DNA from: Aspidiotus rigidus | Lineage: Eukaryota; Arthropoda; Insecta; Hemiptera; Diaspididae | NCBI GenBank assembly: GCA_035079385.1 | Contig: JAVHKY010000056.1 | Location: 2,170,001-2,234,000, forward strand | Length of the DNA: 64,000 nt | Direction: 5' to 3' | Shown here: piece by piece, positions 31,236 to 43,791 of the stretch | Layout of the letters: each line of letters begins with the position of its first letter | Numbering within the stretch: the stretch's first letter is position 1 | Translations under genes and position numbers: made by a program | Notes under the pieces: model-generated | Told to the model about the DNA's origin: nothing | The model's database searches: none | The model's input: the letters and a program-made list of their open reading frames with translations, nothing else

Positions 31236-31528
31236 AGAATCCGTTTCAATTACGATGCAGCAGAACCCGATTAAATCGTTACGCTTATGACAGTTCTGCA
31301 TTTTGATTCGGTTATATGGTCATGGTTACAATAGAAAAAATGTTTCGGTTATGGGTTATGACCGGTTACATTTCGTTCATCAACTAATATTAAATTAAAT
31401 CATGTTATATCAATGAATGTAACAAATGGAAATTCATTAATTTTAATTTTTAATTAGAATAAATAATAATTTGGAAATATACTAGTTTCAAGTTTTCATT
31501 TTGAACACATTCAAGGCGAAATTACAGA

Positions 31529-32375
31529 TTGAAGCCTGTAGGCATTGGCAAGGTGAAAAAACCTCGTTATTTCAAAAACTTGAACATTACTTTCTTCCCA
31601 GTCATTTGGAGACATAACAAGAAGGCGTGGATGACTGGTGCGCTAATGACAGAAAAAATCATTTGTTTCTACATAATGCGCTATGCCATCCTCTCATCAC
31701 TTTATCTAATGTAGAACTTGCGTGGTTTCCTCCAAACACCTTTAGTTGCTTTCAACCCGTGAACCACGGGAATGGGTGATTTACACTTACAAGTGTCATT
31801 GTCGGCGTTCACTTCTACAGTCTCTCATTCCTATGATAACTTCATGTAACACTATCAATGAGCTTGCGGGAATGATTTCTGCCCTTTTGGACGCTATAAT
31901 ACACTGGACTTCAGCAGCTTTAAAGTGTATCCAATCTGAGACAGTAACAAAATGGTTCAAAAAATCTGGTTTCAATACGCCATCTACACCACATGACATC
32001 GGAAATGAAGCATCTGAAAGTTTGGCTTTTACAGCTCACTTCCTTGACCACAACAATGTGGCAGGTCCTGAAGATTATGTGGCAATTTATGATGCTGGTG
32101 ATACCGACGCCAATAATGAGTCGGCAGTTGACTGCATAATGTAGAATGAAGAAGGAAGCGACGATGACGACGAGAAGTGAGATGAGAAAGATGAACAAAA
32201 AATTACTAATGCTCGACGAGCTCTCTCTGTGGCGAATGATTTGGTTCATTTTACTGCAACTTCAAGTTGTAGGGACCTCCTCTCCTTACTCTATCACGTC
32301 AAGAATAATTTACAAAACTCGATTGCCACAGAAAAAAAACGTCAAATGACTTTAGATGAAATATTCCACCGTTAA
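31529..32375 (+). pseudogene. pogo/Tigger-like DDE transposase, frameshifted
   Basis: Blocks in order on the plus strand are IGKVKKPRYFKN and NKKAWMTG (31529-31714); a second frame with CHPLITLSNVELAWFPPNTF, then SCFQPVNHG; and a third frame (31746-32144) with KCHCRRSLLQSLI, DAIIHWTSAAL and TVTKWFKKSGF. The C-terminus reads EKKRQMTLDEIFHR followed by a stop at 32373. This is the layout of the catalytic half of pogo/Tigger (DDE_1) transposases, ending in the typical C-terminal tail. At least two frameshifts and two in-frame stops in the acidic linker make it inactive. The N-terminal CENP-B-type DNA-binding domain was not found. Confidence 0.82.
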
Positions 32376-32807
32376 AGAATTTTAATTTGAACTTAGTATG
32401 AATGAATGAGAAATGTACCTTTATTCCCCACGCCACTGAGCGAGGCTCGTTACGACGGGGTTTTGCAGTTTTACATCTTATATTATATAGGCTTGAAGTA
32501 TACCAAGCTTTTTTCACATAATTGCGTATAACGCAGTCAACAGAAAAAATATGGTAGGAATACATTTTGAAAATTTCTTCTTTGCATAAAACGAAAATTT
32601 TTTGTTTTGGTCTTTCAAGAACTGTAAGTACAAAAACTTGTCAGAACTGCACAGAAATCTGAAAAACGCTCAAAATAAAATCCTGAGTAAAAATGCATGC
32701 AAATCTTCAAATGTTGTGTATATTGAGTGACGTCACAACGTACCTTTTGGTAGGAGACTTCAATCATATAAGGGCTTTTATCTTATCGAGGCAAGAGCCC
32801 CAAATGA
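32376..32807. other. No gene recognised
   Basis: Short stretch between the pogo remnant and the R4-like LINE. Neither terminal inverted repeat of the pogo element could be defined here. Confidence 0.45.
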
Positions 32808-33713
32808 GAGAAAAAGGATAAATACAAGCAGTGTAAACATAGAACTTTTATTAATGCAGACAGAGGACTGACGCGGGTACAATTACAGGAAAACTATGGA
32901 GAAGAAGGCACAACTAGCACATCACAGTACCTGGATGAGAAGGAGAGGCAGTGGAAGAATAAAGCTATGCATGGGTGATACCACGCCGAATTGAATAAAG
33001 AGGAAACACTGAAATGGCTCAGAGATGGATATCTATACCCAGAGACCGAGGGATTTATCATGGCAATCCAAGACGAAGTTATAAACACGCGAAATTATCG
33101 TAAATATATTATAAAGGATGCCAATATGGAGAACGATAAATGCCGAAAATGTGGAAAAACAAGCGAAACAATTCAGCATCTAACAGGAGCCTGCGAAAAC
33201 TTGGTGGCTACAGCCTATAAGACAAGACACGACGATGTGGCCAGAGTAGTACATTGTTTGCTTGCCCAAAGATATCTCTTCGAGAAGAATTTAACGCCCT
33301 ACTATAAATATGAGCCCCAGAAAGTGATGGAAAACAAGAATGCCGTGATATACTGGGATCGAACTATTTATACAAAAAGCACGATCGAGCACAACAGACC
33401 GGATATAGTCGTGAAGGATAAGATGACAAATACAGCGTACCTGATCGATATAGCGGTACCAAATACCAATAACTGTGGCAGAACGGTACAAAACAAGATC
33501 ACAAAGTATATAGAGTTGGCAAAAGAAATGGAATACCAGTGGAAGGTGAAAACAAAAATACTTCCCATCGTCATATCGACAACGGGAATAGTACCAAAGA
33601 CGACTATGAGAAATATTGCGGAAATTGAAGGTACCTGGAATGAGCTACGAAATATGCAGAAGGCGGTCATAATTCATACAACGAGCATCGTGCGCCGAGT
33701 CATCGGTGATTAA
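32808..33713 (+). pseudogene. R4/Dong-like LINE, C-terminal zinc knuckle and endonuclease
   Basis: The frame is open from 32808 except for one TGA at 32976-32978, where the context (KNKAMHG-stop-YHAELNK) suggests an ancestral CGA Arg, so a single CpG-type transition killed it. From the Met at 32991 (240 codons) it has TEGFIMAIQDEV, a CCHC knuckle (C51, C54, H63, C68) and a restriction-like endonuclease block RPDIVVKD...YLIDIAVP (PD at 137-138, Asp 153). This order is typical of site-specific non-LTR elements of the R2/R4/Dong group. The reverse transcriptase is missing, so this is a 5'-truncated insertion. A TAA-type tract follows about 80 nt after the stop. Confidence 0.82.
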
Positions 33714-33792
33714 GCGACACAACCATAGTAGACCTGGATGTATAATCCCTCTATTATGTGTACGCGAGACAAGGAATGTCTCTGATTGGGAG

Positions 33793-33793
<1 letters not shown>

Positions 33794-33824
<31 letters not shown>
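33794..33824. repeat. (TAA)n tract, 3' tail of the first LINE
   Basis: About ten TAA units directly follow the 3' untranslated region of the LINE ending at 33713. TAA tails and TAA target sites are known for Dong/R4-type elements. Confidence 0.9.
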
Positions 33825-35965
<2,141 letters not shown>

Positions 35966-36080
35966 ATAAATAAAACAGAAAGAGGTTCACAAATTTCGCA
36001 AAAGTTTATTACCGCGACCGGTTTCGATACAACTGTATCATAGACGAGCGCTAAACTATTCAAAGGTAAATTGTAACGAA
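35966..36080 (+). mobile_element. Penelope-like terminal repeat fragment
   Basis: The block TTATTACCGCGACCGGTTTC followed by GATACAACTGTATCAT matches the highly characteristic core of Penelope-like terminal repeats. A second fitting piece, CTGACGATGATACC..GTATCGAA, is at about 36922-36950 in an arrangement seen at the other end of such repeats. No coding remnant was recognised in between. Confidence 0.45.
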
Positions 36081-37262
36081 AAATAGAAAATCAGGAATTC
36101 TGTCGTCCACCTTCTTTCTCTACTTCTCCTCCGCCTATTGGGATTTAAACTTGGAGTTTCAAAGGTTGGCATCCTGCGTGTTATCGATTACTGAGTGAGT
36201 GATCACGACGATTTCACCGTCAGACTACGGCAAAATTTAAACCTTTTTTAATAAACTAGAACTTCGTTTTAAAAGAAAACTTAGCCTACATTTTATTGCA
36301 CTGTCGTTAAAAAATCCAATTATAATCAATTTAACTACGCAGAACTATTTTCCATCATTTTTTGTCCTCCTAAACTGAACAGTATTTCCGTTGAAACTAT
36401 CCCCGATCACTCACTCAATTTCACCCGCGCAGGTAATTTTGCAGCGCCATCTAGTACAGGTTGAAACCCCAATATCCACACAGAGTAAGAATACCGAGAG
36501 TAAATTCTTTTCATTTCCGGACTTTGAATTTATTTATAAAAATTGGATCCTAACTTGATTATAGCTTCCAGTTCCGTTAATGACTGTTGCAATAAACTTT
36601 TCTCCAAAACTAGCTAGAGATCGTGTTCTCATTACTGAACTCTGATGTGGTGTATAAAAATTCAAACGCCAAAATTGTTCTGCGTGGTATTTGGGAGACG
36701 TCCAGTTTCTCAAAACTATAGGATCAACATCACTACAATGTGAAATGTGATTTCTAGAAGATGAGAAGAAAATTTCAAAAGTGAAAAAGATCACTTTGAT
36801 TCGCTGTATCGTTATGTTATTCGCGGGTACTAATCTTTCTTCTCCTCTCTGGTTTTTACTTGTTTTGCAATCGGTCTGATTCTTGTATTCCTCACCTTTT
36901 CATATTAGTTCATTAGTACGCCTGACGATGATACCTTTGTGTATCGAATGCTTGCTAAATAATAAATGTTTGTTACTAATTTTCAATCGTTGAAATTTTA
37001 CTTATATTTTTTGGTAGTGAAGCTTTCTTTTAATTTTTTTCAATTTAATAAACTATCACCTTTTAACTTCAATTATTGCAAGGCTTACTTAGTTGATAGT
37101 GTAAATTACCATGAGATGGAGCAGCGGCGTACATAAGGGGCTATGATCCACCAGTGCTTTTTTTTACCACCTCTCTCTAATACTTTTTTGCTTGAATGCA
37201 AAAATGAAAAGGATATCTAATTCAGAGGTACGAATCAACGAATATCGTCCGATAAGAATTTT
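36081..37262. other. No gene recognised
   Basis: Intervening sequence with a possible Penelope-like tail near 36922-36985 and no supported coding region. Confidence 0.4.
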
Positions 37263-37612
37263 AGCGGGGAACCCGCTATCCCTTTTGTTAGGGGTACTTC
37301 CCGGAAATTTTCGTTCGCGAGTGCGGGCGAGGTTGATGACGTCACGAAGTTGATGACGTCACATAGAGAGGAAGAGGACTTGAGAAAATTTCGACTCTCA
37401 AGCCATATATGATAGGATGGGGATTTGGAAGAATTTCGACTGTCGAACTATACAATGATAGGAGGGGAACTTGGAAAGACGACGGCCTTCTTGAAATTGC
37501 AGCGCGTTCAATTTGTCATGTCATGATTTTCAGGACTTGGAAAAACTTCAGGCTCTAGAGGACTCGGGACAGCGGGTTTCCCGCTGTCATTGCAGTCCTG
37601 CAATGGCATCTA
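37263..37612 (+). mobile_element. Non-autonomous HINE/Helentron-like element, copy 2
   Basis: The left palindrome AGCGGGGAACCCGCT (37263-37277) and following TTTTGTTAGG are the same as in the element at 389. Minisatellite monomers lie at about 37375-37470. The right end carries CAGCGGGTTTCCCGCTG (37570-37586) and CATTGCAGTCCTGCAATG (37588-37605), followed by a T-run. A duplicated TTGATGACGTCAC motif (about 37332 and 37350) is unique to this copy. Confidence 0.6.
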
Positions 37613-38083
37613 TTTTTTTTTTAGTGATAGTTCTACTTAAGAAAAAATCCCCCCCATTTCGAAACCATATCTACGTCACTGAGATGAAGTGATTGCAAGG
37701 CCCTTCACCAAAATTTCTGAAATTTAGCCTGTAATTATTTATATTACTTAATTGAATGTGTATACCTACATATTGTAAAGAAGATAAAGACAAAACTTAA
37801 AGACCCAAATACTGATTATTTTGTCGTACCAGTATCCTTTACGGCATAAGCAAGTCCTTTTTCCACAGTAACTACAGTTATTATAAGTAAATCGTTCTTG
37901 TCAGATTAATACTAAACTAATTTTATCAAGACACATTCTAGGCAATTCATGGTTTCTTTATCAAAAAATTAACTAACAAGTAAATTGGTGATTAACAAAT
38001 TTATCATAGACTTAACTTTGTAGTTAATTAATCTATATTATTTTAATCACTCATATTATTATTTCAATTTTTTATGATTTTAT
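37613..38083. other. No gene recognised; very AT-rich
   Basis: Strongly AT-rich stretch leading into the ORF at 38084-38299. Its base composition differs from the flanks. Confidence 0.4.
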
Positions 38084-38299
38084 TCATTTAAGAAACTTGA
38101 AAATCATACCTAGAATTACAATACCTACTAATCTAGGAGGCACAGTGATACCTAATTTTCTCAACTCTTCTCTAAACTCATTCATTTTTTCAACTAATTG
38201 GTTTTGATCATTTTGGAATTCAAAACATTTTATAATAAATTCTTTTAAATTATTATCATTATATTCAAGTGACTCAAGTTCTTCAAGCAATTTCATCAT
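38084..38299 (-). CDS. Small AT-rich ORF: coiled-coil plus hydrophobic tail
   Basis: The 71-codon frame begins MMKLLEELESLEYNDNNLKE, continues with a Gln/Asn/Glu-rich helix likely to form a coiled coil, and ends in a short hydrophobic segment (LVGIVILGMIF) that could be a tail anchor. Its codons are strongly A/T-ending and it sits in an AT-rich island (about 37.7-38.4 kb), unlike the surrounding repeats. I do not recognise the family. It may be part of a virus-like or Polinton-type insertion, which is inference only. Confidence 0.35.
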   Translation of the reverse strand: MMKLLEELESLEYNDNNLKEFIIKCFEFQNDQNQLVEKMNEFREELRKLGITVPPRLVGIVILGMIFKFLK

Positions 38300-38433
38300 T
38301 TCTTTTCAAGTATTCATATACAGTTAATTTTTTCTTCAATATTTTTTCTAAAATAAATATCTTTATAAGTCATAGTCAAATATTAATTTTAAATGGATTT
38401 TACTTCATTTGTTGCAGTCTCTAAAATCGCGTA

Positions 38434-40940
38434 AACATTCAATAATGTGAAGACTCATCATTGTATTCAGAGCCACTAATCAATGTTGCGGTGATTCCTT
38501 TTTGCCTCGTGGTAACCCCCCCTAAAAATCGGATTCTCGCACACCTAACAATTATTCACAAGCAAAAAAGAAGCCCCCTTGAATGAGTTGAGGATTTGTC
38601 TTCAAGAAACTCTTCTCACTGCACCAGCCACATTTTGAGGTGCATGGCTAGGAGTTTCAGGTTTGCTAAATCTTGTATGAACGAGCTTAATTGGTAATGC
38701 CCTGAAGAGTGAAATTATCACATGATTGTTTGCCAATCTACTTACCCATATTTTCTCACGACAGTCCTTACAATCAATGCATTTTTGGCAGAATCAAAAA
38801 TTTCTAGTAGGATCTCGTCGCATACCAATATCTTTCGGAATAATGTTCGCCTTTTCTCAACTTTGTCAAATTCACGAAATGAACCTAAAATATGTTAAGT
38901 GCACTAAAATCGACAATTTGTACCCGAAACTATAAATCGAAAACCAATACTCACTTTTAAGAAGTCTTATCCTGGACGTCCTAGTTTCTCTCTTTCGGTG
39001 AAGACCAACGACGCTCGCGTAAGATCTGAGTCAAGATGCGTGAGATATGGCGGCATCGGCTAATAATCGTCCACGAAAACTAGGATTATGCGATACTACG
39101 ATTTCAATTCTAGAGAAAAAAAAAAAATCATTGTCAAAAATTGAATTTAAATGAATTATACTTCTCCTGTTAAGATTTTAGATCTACAGAAAAGGTGACC
39201 TAAAAAGTGAACAAGTTCTCGAAGAATCACTTTTGCTCCTAAAATTGACAGAATACTTTCTAACTCACGCAAATTGATCTTTATGTTAACACAAGTTTTT
39301 GGTTTTACAAACCTCTTCTCTCTTAAATACAACACATCGTACTTCTAAGAATATAGACCGTTATTGCAATAAGCAGCAACCAATTTAAATGGGGCGAGAG
39401 TTCTAGAAAATTTGTTTTCGATTCAAATACAGGCCCGCAGATAGAATTGTACTAGTAATTTGGAAAAATATAACAAAATCATAAAACAATAATACATCAT
39501 TCAGTAATGTAACGACTCATCGGCTAGCAGGCTAAGGTTTGCCAGATTCTGTCCAAACGAGCCTACTCGGTATTGCCCTAAAGAGTAAAGTTATCAATTC
39601 GCCGATTTACTTACACGATTTTCACGCGACAGTCCTCACCCATTTTCAGCAGAATCAAGAATTTTGGTAATATCATGTCGCATAACTGTGTCTATCAAAG
39701 ATTAACGTTTGCGCTTTTTCAGACCCGTCAAATTCGTGCAGCGCATCTGAAATGAATCCAATGTATTAAAATCGACAATTCGTACCCGGCACTTTAAATC
39801 AGAGCTCAATGCATACTTTTAAGAAGTCTAATTCCGGAGGGCCTAATTTCTCGCTTTCGTCAAAGATGGTGAACGACAACGCTTAGGCTTACACCAGCTC
39901 CGAACCAAGATACTTATGTGAGATGTGGCGGTATCGAATATACTTGTACACGAAAACGTTAGTCGTGCGGTACGTCTGTAATTTAAAAATACGATTACAA
40001 CAACAAATACTCCAGAATGAGTAAATGACAGAAGAAAGATGCAAAAGCCGCAGAGATAAAACAACATAAAGTACCGCAAGAACTTTCGGCTAAGAAGCCA
40101 TCAACGGGCGGAGAATAGAAATATAGTCGCTTTCTATTCTCCGCCCGTTGATGGCTTCTTAGCCGAAAGTTCTTGCGGTACTTTGTATTGTTTTATCTCT
40201 GCGGCTTTTGCATCTTTCTTCTGTCATTTACTCATTCAGGAGTATTTGTTGTTCTAATTGTGTCAGGCCGTAACTTAGAGGAACGAATCACTTCAATTAA
40301 AAAATACAATTTTGATACTTCAGGAAAAAGGAAACAAAAAATAAAAAACGATTAGGTATCATCAAAAATCGGTTTTAAGTAGATTATAATTCTGTTATGA
40401 TCTTCTGATCTTAAGTGAATCATCGTATTTAGAAACACATTCTGAAATGCCTGACTAGGAGGCCAAGATTTGTCAGTTTTTCTCCGAACAAGTTTACCAC
40501 GTACTCGTATTGCCCAAAGAGTAAAATTATTAAATAAGAATAATGATAAATCCGAGATCAATATACTTACTACAGCTAATCCTGGAGGGCCTAGTTTCTC
40601 TCCCTCGACGAAGAAAAACAATACTCGAGTCAGTTATGAATCGAGATGCGTGAGATGTGCAGGCGATATCCGATATATCTCGTACATGAAAATCTAAATT
40701 ATGCGGTACCTTACTAGAAAATACAATTTTGACATCTCAAAACAAAAAAAATAATTATTATCAAAAATCGATTCAAAATAGATTATACCTCTGTTGTTAA
40801 GATTGCAGATATCTTACGCAAACAACAGATTAGGATGATCTGAAAAGTAAACGAAGTTTCTGAAGAGTAACTTTTGGTCCTGAAATTTACGGCGCGGCGT
40901 ACATCTTCAACTCACGCGAGGTAATTCAACACTAGGCTAC
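38434..40940 (-). repeat. Array of three diverged tandem units with exon-like cores
   Basis: Units at about 38434-39300, 39485-39998 and 40380-40940 share many blocks. On the minus strand each has a core reading like EKLGxPGL or EKLGPPELDFLK, followed in all three by a donor-like GT (GTGAGT, GTATGC or GTAAGT) at about 38954, 39815 and 40570. Another shared block further down the minus strand (about 38700, 39585 and 40515) resembles the start of a later exon after a CTCTTYAG acceptor. Only unit 1 keeps a longer open stretch there (ALPIKLVHTRFSKPETPSHA). Stops and indels in all units suggest a duplicated small gene that has largely decayed. The gene's identity is unknown. Confidence 0.5.
39999..40253. 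repeat. Foldback: 123-bp perfect-looking arms, 9-bp loop
   Basis: The arms 39999-40121 and 40131-40253 are inverted copies with only a few differences, joined by a 9-nt loop. They start with AACAACAAATACTCCAG. The two matching 'MRYF.LFYLCGFCIFLLSF' frames on opposite strands arise from this palindrome and are not independent genes. It lies between units 2 and 3 of the tandem array. Confidence 0.92.
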
Positions 40941-41297
40941 ATGAATACAAACCAGGGTGAAAATTCACGACGTAGGTAAATGATTAAAACTGACAAATTC
41001 TGCAAACGCCAATATACGTCCGTGATTCCAGAGTTCCAAATTTATGAAATTATTTGCTGAAAAAATTGTTAGTTACATTTTGCATCAAAATTGAATAAGG
41101 TTACTTACCTCTTTACTCACCATAACTACTGGAAAAGAAAATTATAGTGCAGCAAAGTTGAATAAAAAACCGTATGGAAGATTACTCACTCAGAAGATAA
41201 CTTACCCATACTGAAAAGGAATTTATTAGTAAATGATTGTGCTTTGTAAAAAAGGAAAAAATGGTCATAATGCTTCGAATTAATAGACTATGCACCG

Positions 41298-41556
41298 TTA
41301 AATAGAATATAAAAAAACATACCTATTGCACATCTTCAGCATCGTGAATACAACTTTTTTCGAACACGAACAAAAAAATGACGTAAACAATAAACCACAC
41401 AAGAACTGTAAAAATTCACTCACAAAAAATGATGATTTTGGGGCTCTCAGCTCATCCCTCCGCATTGCGTTCATGAGTTCCTTCTCCCCAAATTTATTCG
41501 GGTACGCGGGCACTTTTTCTCATCAAAATAATTATGTATCAACAAAGGCGACTTGA
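41298..41556 (-). CDS. Possible exon related to the tandem array
   Basis: The frame contains KFGEKELMNAMRRDELRAPK followed by SSFF and a strong donor (GTGAGT) at about 41420. Its end (DELRAPKSSFF/GT) resembles the EKLGPPELDFLK/GT exon of the array, so it may be a fourth, less decayed unit. A downstream stretch ending MLKMCNR before GTATGT may be the next exon. Boundaries are uncertain, and the product is unknown. Confidence 0.3.
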
Positions 41557-41760
41557 ACACAAAATTAACGCAACAAATTGATCATAAATTATTTGAAAAG
41601 TTACGCGAACAATGCTCAGTAAACATAAAAATTAACGCAAACATAACCAACTGACAAATAATGCATTGTCAAACTTCATAAAACTTGAACATGGTAACAC
41701 GTTAATACGTTTTCAATCTACATATTTCTCACACTATATAGTACCTCTATATAATTATTA

Positions 41761-41876
41761 CGAGCCGCTGACGGGCCGCCTTCGGCGGCCCTTGGCGGCT
41801 CGGCCTGCCGGCGGCTCCTAACAGACGCGAGCAGCTTCGCTGCTCGCGTGTTTTGCTCGCTCGCTTCGCTCGCTCG
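41761..41876. repeat. Three consecutive stable GC-rich hairpins
   Basis: Stems are seen at 41761-41802 (core GGGCCGCC-TTC-GGCGGCCC within an outer CGAGCCGC/GCGGCTCG stem), about 41826-41847 (GCGAGCAGC-TTC-GCTGCTCGC) and about 41855-41876 (GCTCGCTCGC-TTC-...GCGAG type). All have a TTC(G) loop closed by C-G pairs. They stand out from the AT-rich surroundings and form the 3' end region of the Helitron. Confidence 0.85.
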
Positions 41877-42513
41877 TTATTGTTGTTGTTACATTTTAGT
41901 GGGGTGGCTAAATTCCCCATAAAAACCGTGCATACGATAGAAATATTATAACTTTTAAAATACCCGTTCAAAGTGATCGATGGATCTAAAACATAGCCAC
42001 GTATATTTTTAATTATCATACATAGTTATTAAAGAGTGGGGGAGGAAGTAAAAATTTCAAGTAAAAGGTCGGTTATGATTGGGAAAGGAATTAAGATAAA
42101 TGTATACCTTTTTGATCTTGCAAATCTAGTCAGGTTGTTGAATCGTCGCTTCGCTTGCACATACTATTCTGTAAGACTTACAATGTGGAGTTGTAATTTG
42201 AACTGAGTTTCCCTTTGTTGGATTGCTGTTTTGAAATTTCTTACAAACTGCAATGGAGGTCGGTTCCCTCTCAGTGAAAACGGCCAGCACCGCGTGAAGG
42301 TAGGGAACCATCGCTGGCCTTTTCTCTTTCTTTCACGTTTCTGTATATGAGGAGGTTGAAATTTTTTTCTTCTTCTTCCGGAATAAAGTCAAAAAATAGA
42401 AGTAAATAAAAGAATATCATAATTATTAATCTTTTATTTTCAGCCTACATTAACCGTCCATAGGTATGTGATGGGGCGCATATTATTACTACTCTTTCCA
42501 AGACAATAAAATG

Positions 42514-42818
42514 TCATGTACTATATTTCGAGTGACTACTGAATCGAGTGACTACTGAATCGTTGTTCAAAATGTTCTCTTTCTTGGTCAGGAGGCAAAT
42601 GTTATCCTTTCTTCGTGCCCTGCTTAGCGCCACATAGAGTTGACCGTGTGAAAATAAATGCTCCCTTAGATCGATGCCAACTACATCTAACGTTTGCCCC
42701 TGAGATTTATTTACCGTCATGGCATACGCGAGCCGCAATGGATACTGCCTACGAATTATTTCAAGCCCTCTTTTCCCAGTTGTGAATTTGAATATAACCC
42801 GAGGAATTACGAATGTTT
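42514..42818 (-). pseudogene. PIF1-type helicase, C-terminal fragment
   Basis: The minus-strand frame runs FVIPRVIFKF, RRQYPLRLAYAMTVNKSQGQ, TLDVVGIDLREHLFSHGQLY, VALSRARRKDN. This is the conserved C-terminal superfamily-1 helicase region (motifs V and VI: AMTxNKSQGQT and HGQLYVALSR) of Helitron PIF1 helicases. The Walker A and B motifs are absent, and the stop is about 30 codons after motif VI. It lies in a different frame from the upstream Ulp1-like ORF, so the two are not one intact protein. Confidence 0.9.
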
Positions 42819-43451
42819 TTGTTTCGTCCTCAGGTTTACTGACTTGGGGAATGGATGTAATGTTTTTGTATTGAATAACTGGAGAAGATGAGGGCGCATA
42901 GCATGTTGCTCAAATCTAAGGTTACATGGATTTTGATTGAAGGCAATAGCTGTTGCGAAGCAGAAGGCAATTGCGTACACACCACAATCTAGACCATTTG
43001 TCTGCTTGTCCACAGTGCAATATTCCACCTCAAAACCACAGGGAAACAACCGATGTAAAAATGTATTCTGTGTATATGTTATCTGTTGAGAATTGCAACT
43101 GTCATAGACATACAGGATACCATTATTGTAATAAAATGTGACCCAATGTGAAATTTCATTCAGACGTTTGGTGGGTCTGGTCGGCAATATTTGAATGTGC
43201 CTCCCATTAAAGAGCTGTGCCGGTTTGATGTCGTCCCATAATCCCATCAAGTACACATTGACTGGGCAGAAATTAGTATTTTTACGTACTATTTCAAAAA
43301 ATGCGTTAATGAGATCCCCTGACAATTCATCATGTAGAATCTCATTCTCTACGCTACCGTCCGTCATACTGTTTGAAAGAAAAATATACAACTTCGAATG
43401 ATACAAATGGAACAACTGTTGCGTGTATGAGTCTAACGTAAAATGATGCAA
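42807..43451 (-). CDS. Ulp1/C48-like cysteine protease encoded by the Helitron
   Basis: An intact minus-strand frame of 214 codons. It has SHWVTFYYNNGILYVYDSCN (catalytic His, and Asp in the YDS context), then a KQTNGLDCGVYAIAFC block with the Gln and nucleophile Cys, and ends near MRPHLLQLF. The His..Asp..Gln..Cys order and DCGVY motif are typical of C48-family (Ulp1/SENP-like) peptidases carried by arthropod mobile elements. It overlaps the PIF1 fragment in another frame and lies inside the Helitron. Possible roles (cleaving SUMO-type partners or an element polyprotein) are inference. Confidence 0.8.
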   Translation of the reverse strand: MHHFTLDSYTQQLFHLYHSKLYIFLSNSMTDGSVENEILHDELSGDLINAFFEIVRKNTNFCPVNVYLMGLWDDIKPAQLFNGRHIQILPTRPTKRLNEISHWVTFYYNNGILYVYDSCNSQQITYTQNTFLHRLFPCGFEVEYCTVDKQTNGLDCGVYAIAFCFATAIAFNQNPCNLRFEQHAMRPHLLQLFNTKTLHPFPKSVNLRTKQKHS

Positions 43452-43791
43452 CGCCGCGCCACGCGCTTCTATTTATATCAATCGTCGCTACTGCTGGATC
43501 ATTTCGAGAGCATTCGAGAACTGTCAAAAAAACGGAAGGAAGAGAGCCTACTTCCAGAAACTACTCGAACGGTCAGGTTAACCGGTCGCGTCGTAGTTTG
43601 TAAGGTTGACCCGCCCTAACCACGCCCTAACGATGCGTAGGTAGCGCTTCAGATTTACCGAGTTTCCAATAGATAGCGGCACTTGAATTTTCGGCCACGC
43701 GAATTTTCGGCACGCGATTTTCTTGCGTCACTCGATTTTTTAGCGTCACGCGCGCGAGCTTACAGGTTTATATAATAGATAGGTACCTGCT

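Larger units (their letters stand above)
41748..43779 (-). mobile_element. Deleted Helitron
   Basis: On the minus strand the element starts at 43779 with 5'-TCTATTATATAAACC, preceded by A, as Helitrons do (A/TC). It contains Ulp1-like and PIF1-helicase coding pieces. It ends in a series of GC-rich hairpins (41761-41876), the expected place for the Helitron 3' terminal hairpin. At about 2 kb it is far shorter than an autonomous copy and lacks the Rep domain, so it is an internally deleted derivative. A clean CTRR 3' terminus was not identified, so the right limit on the minus strand is approximate. Confidence 0.7.

Noticed and set aside
39843..40355. Two similar hydrophobic ORFs on opposite strands
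   Set aside because: They are the two arms of one palindrome, not paralogous genes.
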